A DNA stretch of 64,000 nt from Epilithonimonas arachidiradicis (lineage in GTDB: Bacteria; Bacteroidota; Bacteroidia; Flavobacteriales; Weeksellaceae): contig NZ_RAQH01000001.1 in NCBI RefSeq assembly GCF_003610695.1, positions 124,001 to 188,000 of the forward strand, given 5' to 3'. A program made the position numbers and the translations under genes. Of this stretch, positions 46,961-55,352 are shown in pieces. The notes beneath the pieces were generated by a model. That model saw nothing but the letters and a program-made list of their open reading frames with translations. It did no database searches and had not been told where the DNA came from. Numbering within the stretch: the first letter of the stretch is position 1; each line of letters begins with the position of its first letter.

Positions 46961-47005
46961 GTTTCTAAAATTATTAATACTTTCGTTAATAAAAATCAAA
47001 GCAAA

Positions 47006-48196
47006 ATGAGCTTGCAAGGCAAAAAACTGATCTTAGGAATTACCGGCGGAATTGCTGCTTACAAAATGAATTATCTCGTTCGGGAACTCATAAAAGCCGG
47101 CGCCGAAGTCAAAGTTATTTTGACCAAATCTGCCGAAGATTTTGTTTCGCCACTGACATTCTCAACGCTTTCTAAGAATAAAGTTTACACCGGTTTTTAC
47201 GACGACAACAAAACCTGGAATAACCATGTAGAACTGGCACTTTGGGCAGATCTCATTCTGATTGCGCCTTGTACCGCCAACACGCTTGCCAAAATATCCT
47301 ACGGACTTTGCGACAATTTTTTGATGGCTGTTTATATGTCCGCAAAATGTCCTGTAGTTATTGCTCCTGCAATGGATCTCGATATGTATGTGCATCCAAC
47401 AGTGACCAGAAATTTACAAACTGTGGAAAGTTTCGGGCATCAGATAATTCCTGCAGAATATGGTGAGCTGGCTAGCGGACTGGTTGGACAAGGAAGATTA
47501 GCTGAGCCTGAAACGATTTTTAAATTTATTCAAAATCAATTTGATTCTGAGCAAAATTTTGCCGGAAAAAAGTTCCTGATCACCGCTGGCCCGACCTACG
47601 AAAACATTGATCCTGTAAGGTTCATCGGCAATCACTCTTCTGGCAAAATGGGATTTGATCTCGCAAAGGAAGCCGCCAGAAGAGGCGCCGAAGTTATTTT
47701 GATTTCCGGTCCATCTTCTCAGAAAGTTGAGGACAAAAAAATTACACTTCATAAAGTTACCTCAGCACAGGAAATGTTTGATGAAGTTTTTAAATATTAT
47801 GACAACATCGACGTGGCCATAATGAGCGCTGCGGTTGCAGATTATACCCCAAAAGTCAAAGCCACAGAAAAAATCAAGAAAAACGAGAACGAATTAACTA
47901 TACAACTGGTTAAAAATCGAGACATTCTCCGAACGATGGGCGAGAAAAAGACACATCAGTTTTTGGTCGGCTTTGCACTTGAAACCCAGAATGAAGAGGA
48001 AAATGCGAAAGGAAAATTAGTCAAGAAAAACCTGGATATGATTGTCCTTAACTCTCTAAGAGATGAAGGTGCGGGCTTTGCCAATGCTACTAACAAAATC
48101 AAAATTTTCACCCCCGCTGAAGAGCAATCTTTTTCATTGAAATCCAAAGAAGAAGTCGCCCAAGATATTTTGAATTTTGTTGCGCAGAAATTGTAA
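47006..48196 (+). CDS. coaBC: Bifunctional CoaBC (PPC synthetase/decarboxylase)
   Basis: 396 residues. The N-terminal CoaC flavoprotein domain has GITGGIAAYK, the histidine in TWNNHVELALWAD and PAMDLDMY. The C-terminal CoaB domain has TAGPTYENIDPVRFIGNHSSGKMG and the downstream AAVADY and KIKK motifs. It joins cysteine to phosphopantothenate and decarboxylates the product, steps 2-3 of CoA synthesis. CoaX for step 1 is at 37030-37788. Confidence 0.97.
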   Translation: MSLQGKKLILGITGGIAAYKMNYLVRELIKAGAEVKVILTKSAEDFVSPLTFSTLSKNKVYTGFYDDNKTWNNHVELALWADLILIAPCTANTLAKISYGLCDNFLMAVYMSAKCPVVIAPAMDLDMYVHPTVTRNLQTVESFGHQIIPAEYGELASGLVGQGRLAEPETIFKFIQNQFDSEQNFAGKKFLITAGPTYENIDPVRFIGNHSSGKMGFDLAKEAARRGAEVILISGPSSQKVEDKKITLHKVTSAQEMFDEVFKYYDNIDVAIMSAAVADYTPKVKATEKIKKNENELTIQLVKNRDILRTMGEKKTHQFLVGFALETQNEEENAKGKLVKKNLDMIVLNSLRDEGAGFANATNKIKIFTPAEEQSFSLKSKEEVAQDILNFVAQKL

Positions 48197-48244
48197 GAAA
48201 AACAATTGCTTTTCCGTTATGATTTTATAAGGATTTTAGATGTC

Positions 48245-48252
48245 TATCTTTG
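48245..48252 (+). promoter_or_regulatory. -7 box upstream of the DUF4835 gene
   Basis: TATCTTTG, 38 bp before the ATG at 48291. It lies inside the open extension to 48240, supporting the later start. Confidence 0.4.
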
Positions 48253-48290
48253 GCAAAGATTCCTTATTTTTACAAACATTTTTATTTGGA

Positions 48291-49196
48291 ATGAAAAAAC
48301 TACTTTATATAATTTGTGCTTTACTTTTTGCTCAAACAGCATATTCTCAGGAGCTTTTGGCCACTGTACAAATTAACAGCCAACAGATTGCGGGAAGTAA
48401 CACACAGGTTTTCAGAACTCTGGAAAAATCTTTGCGTGACTTCATCAACAATACAAGCTGGACGGGGAAAAAGCTTCAAAATTTTGAAAAGGTAAAGTGC
48501 AATTTTGCTTTGGTTATCTCGGAACGTCCAAGTAACAATACCTTCAAAGGATCACTGGTGGTTCAGGCGACACGTCCGGTTTTTAACTCTCAATACGAGA
48601 CCCCTTTGATGAACATCAACGATACGAATTTCACTTTCGAATATAATGAAAATGAGAATCTTATATTCAATGAGAGACAATTCTCCGGTAAAAACCTTAT
48701 CGATGTCATCAGTTTTTACATCTATGTGATTTTAGGTTATGATGGAGACAGCTTTCAGCTCAAAGGCGGACAGCCCTGGTTTGACAAAGCATTCAAAATT
48801 GCTCAAAACTCCCAGAATCAAAATTATGAAGGTTGGAACGCCATCGAAAGTCAAAGAAACAGAGGTGCGCTGATCTCCGGACTTCAAAACGAAAATACAT
48901 CTACGCTGAGAACGGTTTATTACAGCTACCACAGATCCGGGCTGGACAATCTGGCTAAGCAGGACCAAAACCCGGCAAAAAAAACCATCGCAGAATCTTT
49001 GTTGCAATTAAAATTCTATGAGAATAATTTCCAGATGAATTATCCTTTCAATGTTTTTCTGGATACCAAAAGCACGGAGATTTTCAACATTTTCAATACA
49101 GGCGCCAACACTTCTGTCAACATCAGCGAGCTTAGAACAATGATGAGCACCTTCGCTCCAAAAGATATTGATACCAAATGGGACAAATGGAAATAA
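48291..49196 (+). CDS. DUF4835 (PorD-like) exported protein
   Basis: 301 residues from the ATG at 48291. This start gives a clean signal peptide (MKKLLYIICALLFAQTAYSQ), whereas the open frame to 48240 does not. The DUF4835 signatures are ATVQINSQQIAGSN and FISxY-type blocks around DVISFYIYVILGYDGDSF. In some Bacteroidota this family is called PorD and linked to type IX secretion; a direct role is not shown. It lies in the usual coaBC-DUF4835-recN order. Confidence 0.82.
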   Translation: MKKLLYIICALLFAQTAYSQELLATVQINSQQIAGSNTQVFRTLEKSLRDFINNTSWTGKKLQNFEKVKCNFALVISERPSNNTFKGSLVVQATRPVFNSQYETPLMNINDTNFTFEYNENENLIFNERQFSGKNLIDVISFYIYVILGYDGDSFQLKGGQPWFDKAFKIAQNSQNQNYEGWNAIESQRNRGALISGLQNENTSTLRTVYYSYHRSGLDNLAKQDQNPAKKTIAESLLQLKFYENNFQMNYPFNVFLDTKSTEIFNIFNTGANTSVNISELRTMMSTFAPKDIDTKWDKWK

Positions 49197-49234
49197 TAAT
49201 TTTTAATTCCTAATTATTAATTGTTACTTTCATT

Positions 49235-50884
49235 ATGTTGTCAAGGATTTTTATACAGAATTTCGCCTTAATTGACCGGCTGGAAATCGATCTCAAAAAT
49301 GGGCTGCAAGTCATTACCGGAGAAACAGGCGCGGGAAAATCCATTATTCTCGGCGCGCTCCGCTTGATTATGGGAGAAAGAGCCGACGTGAAATCTTTTG
49401 CTAAATCTGATGCTAAAAGTATCGTAGAAACCGAGTTCCAAATCACTGAAAACTTCAAAGTTTTTTTTGAAGAAAATGATCTGGATTACGAAGCACAATC
49501 CATCATCCGAAGAGAGATTCTCCCAAACGGAAAATCCCGGGCTTTTATCAACGATGTTCCCGTAACACTGGATATTCTGAAAGAATTGTCATCAAAACTG
49601 ATTGATATCCATTCCCAATTTGAAACGTCTAATCTTTTTACCGAGCAATTCCAATTTGGAATTCTGGACGGATTGGCAAAAAATAAAACGTTATTAGCTG
49701 ATTATCAAAGTCAATATTTCGGTTATCAAAATACAAAACGAGAGATTGAGCAACTGAAATCTGCGCTGGCTGAGAATAATAAGGAATCTGATTACAAGAA
49801 CTTTTTGTTGGCTGAATTGGAAGAAGCCCAACTTGAAAATATTGATTTTGAGGAATTGCAAAATCAGCTGAATACTCAGGAAAATGCAGAACAAATCAGT
49901 GAACAGCTTTCTCAAAGCCTTTCAAAACTTAATCAGGAAGATTTCGGAATTTTAAGCAGTTTGTTTGATGTTAAAAATAAGATGCAGAAATTGTCCGAAT
50001 TATCTTCTGAATATGAAGAAATTAGCCAACGTTTGGAAGCTTCTTATCTTGAACTTAAGGACATTAATGCCGAGATAGAAAGCAAGGCTGACAATCTTGA
50101 GATCAATCCGGTTTTGCTTCAACAATTGTTGACATCCATTAATAAAATCAATGCACTGTTTCTGAAACATCAGGTTGATAGTATTGAGGGATTATTAAAG
50201 ATAAAAGAAGAATTATCTTCCAGTCAAAGTTCTCTCGAAACGATCGAAATCCAAATTGAAGAGAAAGAAAATCAGCTTAAATTAATAGAAGCTCAATTGG
50301 CTTCTTTGAGTAAAAAACTCTCTGAAAACCGAATTAAATTTTCCGGAAATTTAGAAAATAAAGCCAAAGAAATTTTCGCTCAATTAGGTTTGGAAAAGGC
50401 CATTTTAAAGATTGATTTGTCAGATTCTGCAACTTACAATCTTCACGGGAAAAATAATATTCAGATTTTGTTTCAGGCTAATTCCGGTTTTCCTTTGAAA
50501 CCAATCCAAGGAGCAGTTTCCGGAGGAGAACGTTCCAGAGTCATGCTGGCCATCAAAAAAATAATGGCTGAGAATAATGCGCTTCCGACTTTAATCCTTG
50601 ATGAAATTGACACTGGTGTTTCCGGAAGAATTGCCGAAGAAATGGGAAAACTGATGAAGGAAATGTCGCAGGATCTGCAACTCATCGTGATTACGCATCT
50701 TGCACAAGTTGCAGCCAAAGGAAACCAGAATTATAAAGTGGTGAAATTTGATGAAAATGGAATTACCAAAACTACGATTGTAGAGCTTTCAGAAGATGAC
50801 AAACTGAATGAAATTGCACAGCTGATTTCCGGTTCAAAAATTACCGAGGCTGCGATTTCTCAGGCTAAGGAATTGATTGGATAA
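49235..50884 (+). CDS. recN: DNA repair protein RecN
   Basis: 549 residues of SMC-like architecture: Walker A TGETGAGKSIILGALRL (about 28-44), a long central coiled coil rich in Glu/Leu/Lys (about 150-365), an ABC signature (AVSGGERSRVMLAIK), and Walker B LPTLILDEIDTGVSG. RecN is a cohesin-like ATPase in double-strand break repair. Its upstream region has no copy of the operator found at the WYL block. It converges on the GH3 gene. Confidence 0.96.
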   Translation: MLSRIFIQNFALIDRLEIDLKNGLQVITGETGAGKSIILGALRLIMGERADVKSFAKSDAKSIVETEFQITENFKVFFEENDLDYEAQSIIRREILPNGKSRAFINDVPVTLDILKELSSKLIDIHSQFETSNLFTEQFQFGILDGLAKNKTLLADYQSQYFGYQNTKREIEQLKSALAENNKESDYKNFLLAELEEAQLENIDFEELQNQLNTQENAEQISEQLSQSLSKLNQEDFGILSSLFDVKNKMQKLSELSSEYEEISQRLEASYLELKDINAEIESKADNLEINPVLLQQLLTSINKINALFLKHQVDSIEGLLKIKEELSSSQSSLETIEIQIEEKENQLKLIEAQLASLSKKLSENRIKFSGNLENKAKEIFAQLGLEKAILKIDLSDSATYNLHGKNNIQILFQANSGFPLKPIQGAVSGGERSRVMLAIKKIMAENNALPTLILDEIDTGVSGRIAEEMGKLMKEMSQDLQLIVITHLAQVAAKGNQNYKVVKFDENGITKTTIVELSEDDKLNEIAQLISGSKITEAAISQAKELIG

Positions 50885-50885
50885 T

Positions 50886-52406
50886 TTATTGTTGTTGATT
50901 CAGCTCCAACAAAGGATCGATATATTCTCTATCGTTGCTCAATCTCGGAACTTTGTTTTGTCCGCCCAATTTTCCTCGGCTTGCCATCCATTCATAAAAT
51001 AAATTAGGCTTCGCAGTATGAATGATTGGTTTTCTCAACGTAATATCATTGTAACGTTTCGCCTCGTAATCGGAATTCAAAGTTTTGAGCGTTTTGTCAA
51101 AAACTTCGGTAAATTCATCAATACAACTTGGTTGTTTGGTAAATTCGAAAATCCATTCGTGACAACCCTTACTATTATTGGTCATAAAAACCGGAGCACC
51201 TGTATAATCAGAAATACTCGCATTGAGGTTTTCACAAGCTATCTTAAGTGCAGTTTCCACATTATCAATCATCAATTCTTCTCCAAAAGCGTTGATGTAA
51301 TGTTTGGTTCTGCCGGAAACTTTAATTCGGTAAGGTTTGATGGATGTGAACTTAACCGTATCGCCAATCAGATAACGCCAAAGTCCACCATTAGTCGTGA
51401 TGACAACTGCGTAGTTTTTATTGATTTCCACTTCAGAAATTGGGATAGCGTTTCTGCTTCCGGAATAATATTCGTCCATTGGAATGAATTCGTAGAAAAT
51501 ACCGTAATCTAACATCAGTAACATCTCATCGCTTCCAGCCTGATCTTGTATCCCGAAAAAACCTTCCGAAGCATTGTAGATCTCATAATATCGGATGTCT
51601 TTCCCAATGATATCTTTATATTGATTTTTATAAGGCTTAAAGCTAATTCCACCGTGGAAAAAGACTTCTAAATTGGGCCAGAGTTCTCCGATGTTATTTT
51701 TGCCAGTCTCTTGCAATGTCCTTTGCAAAAGTACCATCATCCAGCTCGGAACGCCCGTTAAGCTTCCCACATCTTCGTTCTTCACCTCACTAATGATTGC
51801 TTTCATCTTACTTTCCCACTCGGACATCAACGACGTTTTTTTACTCGGTGTATTGATAATCTCTACCCAGAAAGGAAGATTCTCAATCAGAATCGCCGAC
51901 AGATCTCCGAATTTCGTATTGAAATCCCGATAGATTTCAGCACTTCCTCCCAGTCTGAGGTTTTTGTGTTGGAACAGTTCACTTTCCGGATGATTGTTCA
52001 CATAGAGCGCCACCATATCTTTCCCAGCCTTGTAATGGCAATCCTCAAGACTCTCTGTTGTAATCGGGATATATTTGCTTTTGGCATTGGTTGTTCCGGA
52101 AGATTTGGCAAACTGCTTTATCACTCCGGGCCAGAAAACATCTTTGTGTCCTTGTCTAGCTCTTTCTATGTAAGGTTCGAAATCCTCATAACAAACAATA
52201 GGAACTTTTCTCTGAAAATCTTTATAATTGGCAATGGTACTGAAGCCATACTTCTGTCCATATTCGGTTTCTTCTGCATGGAAAAGCTGAGAAAACAAAA
52301 GCCCTTCCTGCGTTTCCACAGGATACTTTATAAAATGTTCAATCTGATCCATCCGCTGAAGGATAAACCAATTGACGACCGTATTAAAAAGTGCTTTCGT
52401 TGCCAT
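50886..52406 (-). CDS. GH3 auxin-responsive promoter family protein
   Basis: 506 residues of the GH3/acyl-adenylate family. The AMP-binding motif is KSSGTTNAKSKYIP in usual form (here FAKSSGTTNAKSKYI), followed by YxxSEG-type EIYNASEGFFGIQ and LWRYLIGDTVKF. Plant GH3 enzymes link amino acids to acyl acids; the bacterial substrate is unknown. A TATATTTG box at 52413-52420 lies so close to the ATG that the transcript is leaderless or nearly so. Found in most Flavobacteriia. Confidence 0.9.
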   Translation of the reverse strand: MATKALFNTVVNWFILQRMDQIEHFIKYPVETQEGLLFSQLFHAEETEYGQKYGFSTIANYKDFQRKVPIVCYEDFEPYIERARQGHKDVFWPGVIKQFAKSSGTTNAKSKYIPITTESLEDCHYKAGKDMVALYVNNHPESELFQHKNLRLGGSAEIYRDFNTKFGDLSAILIENLPFWVEIINTPSKKTSLMSEWESKMKAIISEVKNEDVGSLTGVPSWMMVLLQRTLQETGKNNIGELWPNLEVFFHGGISFKPYKNQYKDIIGKDIRYYEIYNASEGFFGIQDQAGSDEMLLMLDYGIFYEFIPMDEYYSGSRNAIPISEVEINKNYAVVITTNGGLWRYLIGDTVKFTSIKPYRIKVSGRTKHYINAFGEELMIDNVETALKIACENLNASISDYTGAPVFMTNNSKGCHEWIFEFTKQPSCIDEFTEVFDKTLKTLNSDYEAKRYNDITLRKPIIHTAKPNLFYEWMASRGKLGGQNKVPRLSNDREYIDPLLELNQQQ

Positions 52407-52412
52407 TCTTCA

Positions 52413-52420
52413 CAAATATA
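52413..52420 (-). promoter_or_regulatory. -7 box of GH3 gene, leaderless transcript likely
   Basis: TATATTTG on the minus strand, 6 bp before the ATG. Confidence 0.45.
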
Positions 52421-52466
52421 ATAAATTTTGAGAATGGAAAAGAGATTGATGAATCGAAACCAGAAA

Positions 52467-53396
52467 TTATTGATCTGATGCCGAATCGTCGTACTGCTGA
52501 ATTGACTGCTTCAGTGTTTCTTTGATCTTCTCTATTAGGCTTTTAGGTTGAGTCACTTTAACCTGATTTCCATAAGATAAAATCTCCTGTATAAAATCAT
52601 AAGTCGGATAGAGATCATAGGTAAAATAAACAGATTTTTCCGTTTCCTTCTCGATCTGCTGGGAATGATGAAGCGGCGAGCTCTTGAGATATTCTGCCTG
52701 CTCTTTGGTAGACTTGATGACGACTTTTTCCGGCTCCTCTTCCAGATTCATAATTCCGAAAGCATTTTTGAAGTGGTCCTTCAAATTAAATCGCTGCTGA
52801 AGTTTGAAGCCAGCTTTGCTAACCTCCAAATCACTAATACGGTCTAAGCCGAAAGCTTTCAACTTCTCATCTTTGGTATCCAGAGCAATGAGATACCAAC
52901 GGTCTTTGGATTCTTTGAGAGCATACGGATGAACCTTTCTGGAAGTGATACTTTGATCTTTATATTTGAAATGTTGGAACTCCAGAATTCTCTTGTTCCT
53001 GATAGCAAAAAGCAGGTCATAAAAGTTCTGAATACCTCTGGGCGTTCGTGTTTCCGGATAAACAAACTGTGCAAGATCGGGCTGGGAGTTGACGGCATTC
53101 ATAATCTGGAAAGATTCTAACAGACGCTGATTATACTCGTCGACTTCCATTACCGGGCGGCTCTCTATATAATACCTGTTATCGCCTTTTTTCTTGTTAT
53201 GAATATCAAAATTGAAAAGATTTGCGATGTCCTTGATATCTCTCTGCAAAGTTCGAATGGAATAGCTCACAATGTTGGCATCCTGAAACTCAAAAGAGTT
53301 AAGGAGATAGGATTCTATCTCTGGATAGGTTGCCGGTGAACGCTCCAGTCTCTTGATGATGAGGGCATATCTGGTTAAATAGAAATCTTTTTTCAT
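52467..53396 (-). CDS. WYL domain transcriptional regulator (PafBC/YafY type)
   Basis: 309 residues. The N-terminal winged helix (about 1-85) starts with FYLTRYALIIKRLERSPATY and includes SIRTLQRDIKDIANLF as probable recognition helix. The WYL domain (about 140-225) has KVHPYALKESKDRWYLIALD and FGLDRISDLEV; a C-terminal WCX extension follows. WYL proteins respond to ligands such as single-stranded DNA, and mycobacterial PafBC activates DNA-damage genes. Its promoter carries the 18-bp palindrome shared with three neighbouring promoters, so autoregulation is likely. Confidence 0.88.
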   Translation of the reverse strand: MKKDFYLTRYALIIKRLERSPATYPEIESYLLNSFEFQDANIVSYSIRTLQRDIKDIANLFNFDIHNKKKGDNRYYIESRPVMEVDEYNQRLLESFQIMNAVNSQPDLAQFVYPETRTPRGIQNFYDLLFAIRNKRILEFQHFKYKDQSITSRKVHPYALKESKDRWYLIALDTKDEKLKAFGLDRISDLEVSKAGFKLQQRFNLKDHFKNAFGIMNLEEEPEKVVIKSTKEQAEYLKSSPLHHSQQIEKETEKSVYFTYDLYPTYDFIQEILSYGNQVKVTQPKSLIEKIKETLKQSIQQYDDSASDQ

Positions 53397-53436
53397 TGAT
53401 GGTTCTAAGGATATTTCGTTTTTAAGTTTTGTTACA

Positions 53437-53472
53437 CAAATATAAATTCTAAATGCGACAAAAGGTGTCGTG
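53437..53472 (-). promoter_or_regulatory. WYL gene promoter with shared operator
   Basis: -7 box TATATTTG at 53437-53444. Exactly 10 bp upstream (53455-53472) is the operator, read on the plus strand as GCGACAAAAGGTGTCGTG, an inverted repeat CGACA-N5-TGTCG. Sense reading: TTGTCGC-N10-TATATTTG. Confidence 0.7.
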
Positions 53473-53498
53473 TTTTGGATTTGTGGATAAGTTTTGTG

Positions 53499-53846
53499 TT
53501 ACTTTTTCTCCAACAACTGGGCGGTCAACGCTTTGAGTTCTTTGTATGGAATGTTTGCTAAAGAATCTTTTATACTTGCTTGGGAAGTCTCTTCTTTTCT
53601 CAGATTATTGAGTGGATGTGTCTCGGAAAGAATCGTTTGAGAGTCTGGAGTGTAGGATAGTAAATCATTGGGCTCGCAGATGAGGACCCTGCAAAGCAGT
53701 TCTATATGGTCTAAGCGAAAGACGCGGGTCTTGCTGCTGAGAATGTTATGGGCTGTTGCGCGGGAAATGCCGGCTTTTACAAGATAGGTATATGGTCTTT
53801 CTATGCCGCGGGCTTCGAAGATGGGTTTGAGGTTGAGATTTAGCAT
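53499..53846 (-). CDS. XRE-type helix-turn-helix regulator
   Basis: 115 residues. The N-terminal 65 residues form a Cro/XRE HTH (YLVKAGISRATAHNILSSKT as helices 2-3; LDHIELLCRVLICEPNDLL as helices 4-5). A charged C-terminal helix ends NIPYKELKALTAQLLEKK. No ligand domain is present. It lies between the WYL gene and the 21-bp array, and may be transcribed through the array from the promoter at 54155. A weaker TATCTTTA just upstream could be its own -7 box. The target is unknown; the array is an obvious candidate. Confidence 0.82.
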   Translation of the reverse strand: MLNLNLKPIFEARGIERPYTYLVKAGISRATAHNILSSKTRVFRLDHIELLCRVLICEPNDLLSYTPDSQTILSETHPLNNLRKEETSQASIKDSLANIPYKELKALTAQLLEKK

Positions 53847-53925
53847 TGTGTGTTTTTGTTTAAAGATAGTAAGATTGTTTTATATGTTGATCATTGTTTT
53901 GGTTTTTGGTATCCCATTATTGCAA

Positions 53926-54135
53926 ATGAAAATAAAAGTGATGAAAGTGAAAACTAAATTGATGTAATGGAAAATAATATTGAGACAATATAAAATTATA
54001 TCGACATTATGTAAAACAAAGTTGATGTAAGTGATAATAGAGTTAAGGGAATGGAAAATATTTATGTGAGAATGGAAAACAACATTGTAATAAATGAAAA
54101 CTAAGACGTTACAATGTAAAATAGACATATCCTAA
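53926..54135. repeat. Tandem array of ten diverged 21-bp units
   Basis: Exactly ten 21-bp units with no gap or indel begin at 53926, 53947, 53968, 53989, 54010, 54031, 54052, 54073, 54094 and 54115. The plus-strand consensus starts KKGAAAAYWA and ends WATTGATGTAA. Bases 4-7 are AAAA in nine of ten units and bases 20-21 are AA in almost all, while several other positions vary freely. It lies downstream of a predicted minus-strand promoter (54155-54190) and upstream of the XRE gene. One minus-strand frame (54128-53880, 82 codons) is open across it. Confidence 0.85.
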
Positions 54136-54154
54136 ATTACACTTTTCTATAAAT

Positions 54155-54190
54155 CAAAGATATCTTGCAGTGGCACCAAAACTCGTCATG
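54155..54190 (-). promoter_or_regulatory. Array/XRE leader promoter with shared operator
   Basis: -7 box TATCTTTG at 54155-54162 and operator copy (plus strand GCACCAAAACTCGTCATG) at 54173-54190, 10 bp apart. The predicted start near 54148 would transcribe the whole 21-bp array toward the XRE gene. Confidence 0.6.
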
Positions 54191-54197
54191 ATAAAAT

Positions 54198-55235
54198 TTA
54201 TATTTTATTTTTAATTAATTTTTCAGCGATTTGATTCAGCAATTCATTGTTCTCTTCCACATAACACAAACCTGCCTGTATCAAGGCTTCAATGTTTTTC
54301 TTCTTGACATTATCCATCTCAGGCGAAGCGGTTTTCAAGGAAGGATTGATTCTGTAATAATTCTGCCTGTTTCGTTTTCCCAAAGTCATAAACATTTGGT
54401 TCAATTGATAATCCACGGTCTCTGCATTGGCAGAAAGTAGAATATCAATGATTGGTTCTATCCAGGCTAGTTTACCAGCATTTTTATATTTATTAATGCG
54501 ATAAGATTTCATTTCGGCACCAGTTCCCAGAGAAACGATCATCATATCATTCACTGTAGGATAATTGGGTTTTTCACGATTTTCAAATAGATCTGCAAAG
54601 GGAATTTTTCTGGCTTCTGCATAAGCACATAGAGCGGGATTATTGGCAAACATTCCGCCATCTATCAAACTAAAATTCTGTCCATAAGAAGACCTGATCT
54701 GAGCCGGAGAAAAATATGTTGGTGCCGCTGAAGTAGCTCTGCAAATATCTTTGACAAGAAAGTTCTGCTGGCTTTGCTTAGCATTGATTGTATTGAAGAG
54801 TTTTGCTTTTCTATTCTCGATATCGTAGCTGGTAATGAGCGAAGGTTTTATAAAATCTTTAAGTTCCAAATCTCCAAAAAAATCACTCAATTGTCTTTCC
54901 AAATTGTCCTGCGAAATTTTCTCACTAAACAAACCAAATGGATTAAAAAGATTTTCCCATAAAGAAACAGTGAAGATGTCTTCGCCTTTTTCCGTATAAA
55001 GTTCAAATGCTTTTTTGATGGAATATTTGGCTTTTTTATTGTCATCCGGATAAAGAAGAACAGAGGCTAGGATCCCGCCTGTACTGCTTCCCGCAATCAT
55101 ATCAAAATAATCTCCGAGCTTGGCATTCGGATGATCTTTTTGTTGTAAAATTTCTTCGAGATAGCGGAGAATGATGCAGGAAATAATTCCCCGGATTCCG
55201 CCACCGTCTAATGAGAGTATTGTGATCTTTTTCAT
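54198..55235 (-). CDS. Patatin-like phospholipase
   Basis: 345 residues. The patatin catalytic dyad and oxyanion hole are intact: DGGGIRG (10-16), GSSTG with Ser51, and IDGGMFANNP with Asp192. No signal peptide or membrane helix is seen, so it acts inside the cell on membrane lipids. It resembles the effector family used in CBASS (CapV), but no CD-NTase gene is near. The promoter has the shared operator (55305-55340). A single unit similar to the 21-bp repeat lies at 55237-55257, just before its ATG. Confidence 0.9.
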   Translation of the reverse strand: MKKITILSLDGGGIRGIISCIILRYLEEILQQKDHPNAKLGDYFDMIAGSSTGGILASVLLYPDDNKKAKYSIKKAFELYTEKGEDIFTVSLWENLFNPFGLFSEKISQDNLERQLSDFFGDLELKDFIKPSLITSYDIENRKAKLFNTINAKQSQQNFLVKDICRATSAAPTYFSPAQIRSSYGQNFSLIDGGMFANNPALCAYAEARKIPFADLFENREKPNYPTVNDMMIVSLGTGAEMKSYRINKYKNAGKLAWIEPIIDILLSANAETVDYQLNQMFMTLGKRNRQNYYRINPSLKTASPEMDNVKKKNIEALIQAGLCYVEENNELLNQIAEKLIKNKI

Positions 55236-55236
55236 C

Positions 55237-55257
55237 TGTAAAATATTATTGTTTTAA
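55237..55257. repeat. Solitary 21-bp unit in the patatin leader
   Basis: Starts TGTAAAATA and ends TTATTGTTTTAA. It matches 17 of 21 positions of the array consensus and has the AAAA core and AA end at the same phase. Chance similarity in AT-rich DNA cannot be excluded. Confidence 0.4.
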
Positions 55258-55304
55258 ATGCCAGATGAAACGTTGTCCGTTCCATTTGCTTCGATTTGAT
55301 ATTA

Positions 55305-55340
55305 CAAATGTAGATGCGGGTAGCGACAGAACTCGACGTG
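55305..55340 (-). promoter_or_regulatory. Patatin promoter with shared operator
   Basis: -7 box TACATTTG at 55305-55312 and operator copy (plus strand GCGACAGAACTCGACGTG) at 55323-55340, again 10 bp apart. The leader is about 63 nt. Confidence 0.65.
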
Positions 55341-55352
55341 ATAAAATTGAAT

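Noticed and set aside
49197..49234. Operator of the WYL regulon before recN
   Set aside because: No CGMCA/TGWCG palindrome and no correctly spaced TAnnTTTG box are present.
53926..54135. CRISPR array
   Set aside because: The period is 21 bp with no division into identical repeats and unique spacers, and no cas gene is near.
54198..55235. CBASS system with a CapV patatin effector
   Set aside because: No CD-NTase, Cap2 or Cap3 gene is present on either side, so only the effector family matches.
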